Positions 59,600-64,000 of a stretch of DNA of 64,000 bases are shown here, piece after piece. The notes below the pieces were generated by a model. The model was not told where the DNA came from and made no database searches. It saw only the letters and a list, made by a program, of their open reading frames with translations. Source of the DNA: Phragmites australis (taxonomy: Eukaryota; Streptophyta; Magnoliopsida; Poales; Poaceae); NCBI RefSeq assembly GCF_958298935.1, contig NC_084927.1, forward strand, positions 24,130,001 to 24,194,000, written 5' to 3'. A program made the position numbers and the translations under genes. The first letter of the stretch is position 1. Each line of letters begins with the position of its first letter.

Positions 59600-59745
59600 T
59601 GCCCTAGCCCCTCCGACTCTTCTCATCCCAATTGTGATTGTGATAAGCATATGGTATGATATTATATTTATTGACTTTCTGTTTATAATTTTGTAGGAGG
59701 AGAGATGCTATTTCTTTCAATGGATTGATGGCTAGAGATGCATGA
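59600..59745 (+). pseudogene. Possible GRF-type zinc-finger fragment
   Basis: SDSSHPNCDCDKHM before a donor-like ATG|GTATGA (59651-59656), and EERCYFFQWIDG after an acceptor-like TTTGTAG (about 59695), followed by a stop, resemble the two ends of a GRF zinc finger. The middle of the motif is missing and no full gene can be built. Such fragments are often spread by transposons in grasses. Low certainty. Confidence 0.35.
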
Positions 59746-60224
59746 TTTGAGGATCTGTGTGTTCAAGTATTGGCAAAAGACTCATCCTTATTAGAAGTTC
59801 GAGCGTTGAGTGTATCCTCTATCAAGCCCACCAAAAATATCAGAGGAGGAAACTAGCACTAGGCGTGAAGCAACCCCCTCCCTTGTGCAATTGTAGTGTT
59901 TCATTGAAACTGGAACATTTTTTGTTGCTGTAGTGCAACTATACACTTTGCTTCTGTTGCCTAAGTTATTTATTGCAAAGTTAAATCTTATTGAGTGTTG
60001 CTTTGTCTAATATGTTAACTTGATCATGAGTGCAGAAGGGATATTCGACTCCGCATCCATACCGAAGGCAAAAATTGTATGAAAATATGTCTCACATACT
60101 CCAAAAAATCGACTGTCCAATGCAGGAGTTGGAAAACTAGAATGAAGTTTGAAACGAAATCAATCAACCATCCCGTAATCATTGCAACAAATCATGACTA
60201 CATATCAACAAACGGAAACACAAC

Positions 60225-60400
60225 AAATCAACTATTATAGCATTCCAAATCAATTATTGTAACACCCCAAATCAATTATTGCAATATCTCTGTTCAACTT
60301 TTGGGCTTTTGTAACATTCTAAAATTAACTAATGCAACATCCAGAATCAATAATTGCAACATAAAAAAAGCTATTGCAACATTCCAAACCAACTTTTGGG
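60225..60400. repeat. Degenerate TTGCAACATxCCAAATCAA repeat
   Basis: The phrase (T)TGxAACA(T/C)xCCAxAxTCAA recurs five to six times at roughly 25-40-bp spacing. It resembles subterminal repeat arrays of DNA transposons. Ends are not fixed. Confidence 0.5.
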
Positions 60401-60884
60401 GAGGATGGGGAGAGAGAGAGAATGGGGAGAAGCTCACCTCATGATTCAGGCCGGAGACGGCTTGTCGGAGTCCCGGCATGGAGGAAGAGGACTTGCCTCC
60501 CAATTCCAGCCCCGAGAGAGAGAGATGGCCGAGGGAGAAAGCGCAGGGATAAGGACTGATAGAACGTCAGAGCCGAGAGCGCCCGATATTCTTCTAGCCC
60601 CAAACAACCGTGTCAAAGCATTCCCGATTTGAATGTTGGGTAACCAATTTTGAATGTTAGGTAACCAATTTTTGTTATTACTTTTTTCCAAAACGGAACG
60701 GCCCTGTGTTTGTCTCGACCACTGCTCATTTTAGAGCAGCGAGCTCCCTGCATATGCACGATTCAGCAGCAGCAGTTCTTTTCATGTACCAAAAGTAGTA
60801 CCTGCCATCGTGGCCAAATTATTCGCTGTTTTATTTTCTGATGTTGGTGGTACGGTACGGGATACGGAAGCAGAAAATCATATA

Positions 60885-61511
60885 GGGTGTGTTTGGTTAC
60901 TCGCATGCCCTCAGCTTGACTCGTATGAGTCATGCAGTCTGAGTTGAGACAGGCTGGAGAGATACAGTAGAATCTGTTTGGTTGGCTGCATGTGCTCAGC
61001 CTGACTGAGAAGAGATTGTGTTTGGTTACCCGTATGAGTATACGTTGTAATACAAAGGAACTCACTTTTTTACCAAATAAATTAGGGTTAAAAATATTTT
61101 TATAAATTATTACATCATATGATAAGAATATTAGTGATTTTTTTATGATTTTTGAAGAATTTTAATTAAATATTAACTTAGGCTTTTTGGATCTAACTAA
61201 TTAAAATGGGTTGCTAGTGAGCTCTAGTTCGCTTATAAAAATATTTAGAATTTTTAGACTACTCTTGCACCTTTAAATAAAATCGAGAGTTAAATAAAAA
61301 AATTCATATGTACAGTGAATTTGCACCGTTCTGAGCAGGCCCGGTGGATACGGCCGAATTCCGCGTACGCACCGAGCCAGGCTGGAGCGATGCGCCTGCA
61401 CGGGCGGATGCAAGCGCGAGTCAGTGATTCAGGCAACCAAACGTACATCTCACGCCAGCAACTGCATGCCTCGATGCTTACACGAGCGGAGCAGAGGAAC
61501 CAAACACGCTC
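60885..61511. mobile_element. Non-autonomous DNA transposon with GTGTTTGGTT ends
   Basis: GGGTGTGTTTGGTTAC on the left and, reverse complemented, GAGCGTGTTTGGTTCC on the right form inverted repeats, with TATA on both outer sides (60881-60884, 61512-61515). Internal GTTTGGTT words repeat at about 60975 and 61020. No transposase is seen. Confidence 0.65.
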
Positions 61512-61515
61512 TATA

Positions 61516-62161
61516 GTGATTGACTCTCTCTCCCCCTCTCTGACAGAAAGTTGAGTTGAGTTGATATAAACATGGCCTCAAAGTGTATCTTTAACCATTA
61601 GTTTTTTTTATCGTAAACGTACTACTCTACACCTACACTCACACTGATTTACCGAACCAAGTTACTAAAATTTAGCAAAAAAAAAAGTTACCGACCAGCA
61701 TTACTGAAGACCTATTACTGAACGTGGTAATATTGAAATTTTACAAAACTACATTTTGATACAAATCAATATCACTTTCAAATGTTAGATCAACGTGGAA
61801 ATGGATATTTGTGGCTAAAAGTTAGATAGTTTGACCTTACGCAGCCAAACACATCACATATTCGGGACTGGAGGAAGCACTACCGGACGTGCCATCCTCT
61901 CTAATTAAGATTAAGACGACAAGAGATAAGAGGTGGTACAGTGCATAAGTCAAACTATAATATCAATAGTGCTTTTTTCAATATGAGTTCATCATCATTG
62001 CCTAATAGAGGTAGATAACACAAATCAAAACAGCAAACCAAACAACACAAAAGGATAATACATACTGGTAAGCAAGGCGCTCACTGACACACACCAAAAT
62101 GATCGTGACTTGTGAGGTTAACAGCCTTTTAATGGCCACACACTTGCGGCCAAGGTAGCGG
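61516..62161. other. 3' flank of the ERF gene
   Basis: AT-rich sequence that should include the 3'-UTR of the minus-strand ERF gene. Nothing else is recognised. Confidence 0.45.
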
Positions 62162-62725
62162 CTAGCAGGCGTCCCACAAGGACCCGTGCGACCAACACTG
62201 CGCCACCTCCGTCTCGCCGACGCCCGTGTCCCAGCTCGGCGGGTCCAGGAGCATGGCCTCCGCCATCTCGGCCCACAGCCTGGGCGAGTAGTCCAGTTCC
62301 AGGTCGAACTCCTCGTCGCTCCCGGCCAGCTCGACCGCCCGGCCCGGCGCGGCTCCGAGTCCGAACCCGTACTCGTCGCACCGCGCCACCACCAGCGCCG
62401 GGTCGCACCGCACCCGGTCGGCGGCCTCGGCCGCCGCGGCGCGGACGTCGCCCGGGTGCGAGCTCGCCGGCCGGGGCAGCCAGCCGACGGACCCGGGGAA
62501 GTTGAGCTGCGCGTCGCGTCCCCGCAGCCGCAGCGCGGCCACGTCGTGCGCCACCGCGGCCATCTCGGCCGACTCGAAGCTGCCGAGCCAGATGCGCGTC
62601 TTGGTGCCGGGCTGCCGGATCTCCGACACCCACTTGCCCCACTTCCGCTTCCGCACGCCCCTGTACTGCTGCTGCGACGACTGGGAGCTGCTGCTGCTCG
62701 TGACCGGAGGCATTGTTTGGTCCAT
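62162..62725 (-). CDS. DREB-type AP2/ERF transcription factor
   Basis: An intronless 187-residue frame. After a Ser/Gln-rich start, residues about 21-78 form one AP2 domain: [37 protein letters not shown] and ending AQLNFP. Counting in the usual way, position 14 is Val (DREB class) while position 19 is Gln instead of Glu (DREB) or Asp (ERF). The DNA contacts in the RGVR and WLG strands are intact. The C-terminal half is acidic ([13 protein letters not shown], then [19 protein letters not shown]), a plausible activation region. It should bind DRE/GCC-type elements in the nucleus and act in stress or developmental transcription; the target genes are unknown. GC content is very high, as usual for grass single-exon ERFs. 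The longer frames on either strand here are shadows. A TATA box lies about 105 bp upstream. Confidence 0.95.
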   Translation of the reverse strand: MDQTMPPVTSSSSSQSSQQQYRGVRKRKWGKWVSEIRQPGTKTRIWLGSFESAEMAAVAHDVAALRLRGRDAQLNFPGSVGWLPRPASSHPGDVRAAAAEAADRVRCDPALVVARCDEYGFGLGAAPGRAVELAGSDEEFDLELDYSPRLWAEMAEAMLLDPPSWDTGVGETEVAQCWSHGSLWDAC

Positions 62726-62828
62726 TGATATACCAATCCAATCTTGCAGATTAATTAGCCAAAATTGTGAAGAGAGAAGAGTGAGTGAGTGAGCGGTGCA
62801 ATGCAGGATCGGATGTGATCATGGCATG

Positions 62829-62837
62829 CTTATATAG
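62829..62837 (-). promoter_or_regulatory. TATA box of the ERF gene
   Basis: CTATATAAG on the minus strand, 104 bp upstream of the ATG, is a consensus TATA element and predicts a leader of about 70 nt. Confidence 0.75.
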
Positions 62838-64000
62838 GCAAAGCATGATGGTGGCAGGGCACCGAGTCGCAAGAGAAGTCGCTTCAAATGGCCAGCTACT
62901 ATGTTAAGCTCATGATTTGGTCCATGATTGGCGCAATAATGCCGTCCTGGCGACACTGTGTGCGCGCAGTTGCTGTGGACACACTTCAGCTGTTGGTTCG
63001 TGTACTCGCGATCTAGGTGAGACACGCATATACTGTTGGAAGAACAGCAAAGGACACGTAAAGTTAGTACCAGCAGTATAGACCAGTCCTGTCTCATTAA
63101 TTTGTCAAGCAGAATAATGAAGCACGTAGACAAGTACAGAAATATATATATATAACTCGCATAGCATTGCGTTTTTTCTCAGCTGCAAGTTTGGTTACAA
63201 AGCCGTCCCGTTCTCCATCACTAGTGTGATGAGAGAAGGAGAGGAGGGACGGGAAGCTGGTGGAACAGTGAGATCTCAGTTTTGAATCACACTGATTGCA
63301 CACGTACGATCAGGGGCTCATCAGGAGAGGCCTAGCGATGGCCCATGCCTTCACTTAAATTTTTATTTTTAAGTAAATTTTAATAGATTTAGCTTTTTTT
63401 TAATGAAATTATAAAGGTCTCATCACTAGTGTGCCTCGCTTAAGTTTTAGGCTGACACCGACCTGCCCGCGGTTGGAACGGCATGCAGCACGTAAAGGCA
63501 GCTTAGCTAGCACGGATGGGATACTCATTGGATATTTTAAGGTGGCTCGAGTCCAAATTGGGGAAGGAGGGCATGTATCCGTGTGGGGCCCACAGCTGGA
63601 GGACGACAGCATCACATACGGAGCGTCCTGGGCCGTACCGTACCCTACCAATCATAACGCAGTACGCTGCCACCTGCCGTGTAAATTAAGTGCATTCGAT
63701 CCAGCGCATGACTCCGGTCTGTTTTTTTTTCTGTTTGAGTAAAAAATCGAACTAAATAGTCTAGTTATGAATGGTCTACGTAGCAAATCTTGAATCGAGA
63801 TTCATTCCTAGATTAGATTAAAAGATATATATTTATATCTCTCAAATAAAATTAGAATAATAAATACGGACAACTAAACATACACCCATGATATTATACG
63901 TGTCCATCCGCGTATGGGCAAAATCGTATCCAGTACGGTAGGGGTGGAGTAGCTTTCTGGCACACCTACTGTGTAAATCAAGTACATTCTATCCATCACA
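62838..64000. other. Upstream region of the ERF gene, no gene
   Basis: Promoter-side and intergenic DNA. A CATACACCC-ended AT-rich stretch at 63730-63890 resembles the right end of the element at 37786-38183. Frames at 63409-63742 lack motifs. Confidence 0.4.

Noticed and set aside
62002..62741. Long minus-strand frames of 244 and 207 codons and a plus-strand frame of 180 codons over the ERF gene
   Set aside because: They are shadows of the very GC-rich ERF coding sequence; only the 187-residue frame has an AP2 domain and an ATG.
1..64000. A co-located pathway or novel multi-gene system
   Set aside because: The seven genes belong to unrelated functions, lie on both strands at ordinary plant spacing and share no regulatory layout; no CRISPR, prophage or biosynthetic cluster signal is present.

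Overview
The window looks like nuclear DNA from a grass (Poaceae). All genes have GT-AG introns, GC-rich first exons with AT-rich introns, and long gaps filled with grass-type repeats: Stowaway, Tourist, hAT, CACTA, LINE, SINE and LTR remnants. A panicoid grass is my guess, but the sequence does not prove it. There is no bacterial, organellar or viral signal.

Seven protein-coding genes can be rebuilt, five of them exon by exon from start to stop. Left third: a CUE-like/DUF1771/Smr-domain protein (2804-4745, +); a FemAB-like (DUF482) acyltransferase-fold protein with 12 coding exons and a putative plastid leader (5951-13333, +); and, convergent with it, a cytokinin-type (type-A) response regulator with a predicted C-terminal membrane segment (14102-16344, -). 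Middle: after about 14 kb of repeats, a CLC-c-like chloride/proton antiporter (30452-35078, -), then another repeat block holding a decayed U1 snRNA copy (44347-44504) and an intact tRNA-Lys(UUU) gene (46506-46578). Right third: protein phosphatase 2A methylesterase PME-1 (47948-52096, +); a seven-helix candidate GPCR-like membrane protein (56099-57118, -, start unresolved); and an intronless DREB-type AP2/ERF transcription factor (62162-62725, -) with a clear TATA box.

The genes do not form a pathway or cluster. They are unrelated housekeeping and signalling genes (cytokinin signalling, PP2A methylation, vacuolar anion transport, stress-type transcription) separated by transposon debris. No unknown multi-gene system is visible.

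The points most worth a second look are: the membrane-tailed response regulator whose last intron lacks a good GT donor; two long inverted-repeat (foldback) elements; the U1 copy with an intact 5' arm but no plant snRNA promoter; a 1.5-kb insertion with a near-perfect 15-bp target duplication and poly-T in the FemAB intron; a 61-nt PME-1 intron that is open in an alternative frame; the missing AUG of the GPCR-like gene; and a captured CDK-kinase fragment with a nonsense codon.
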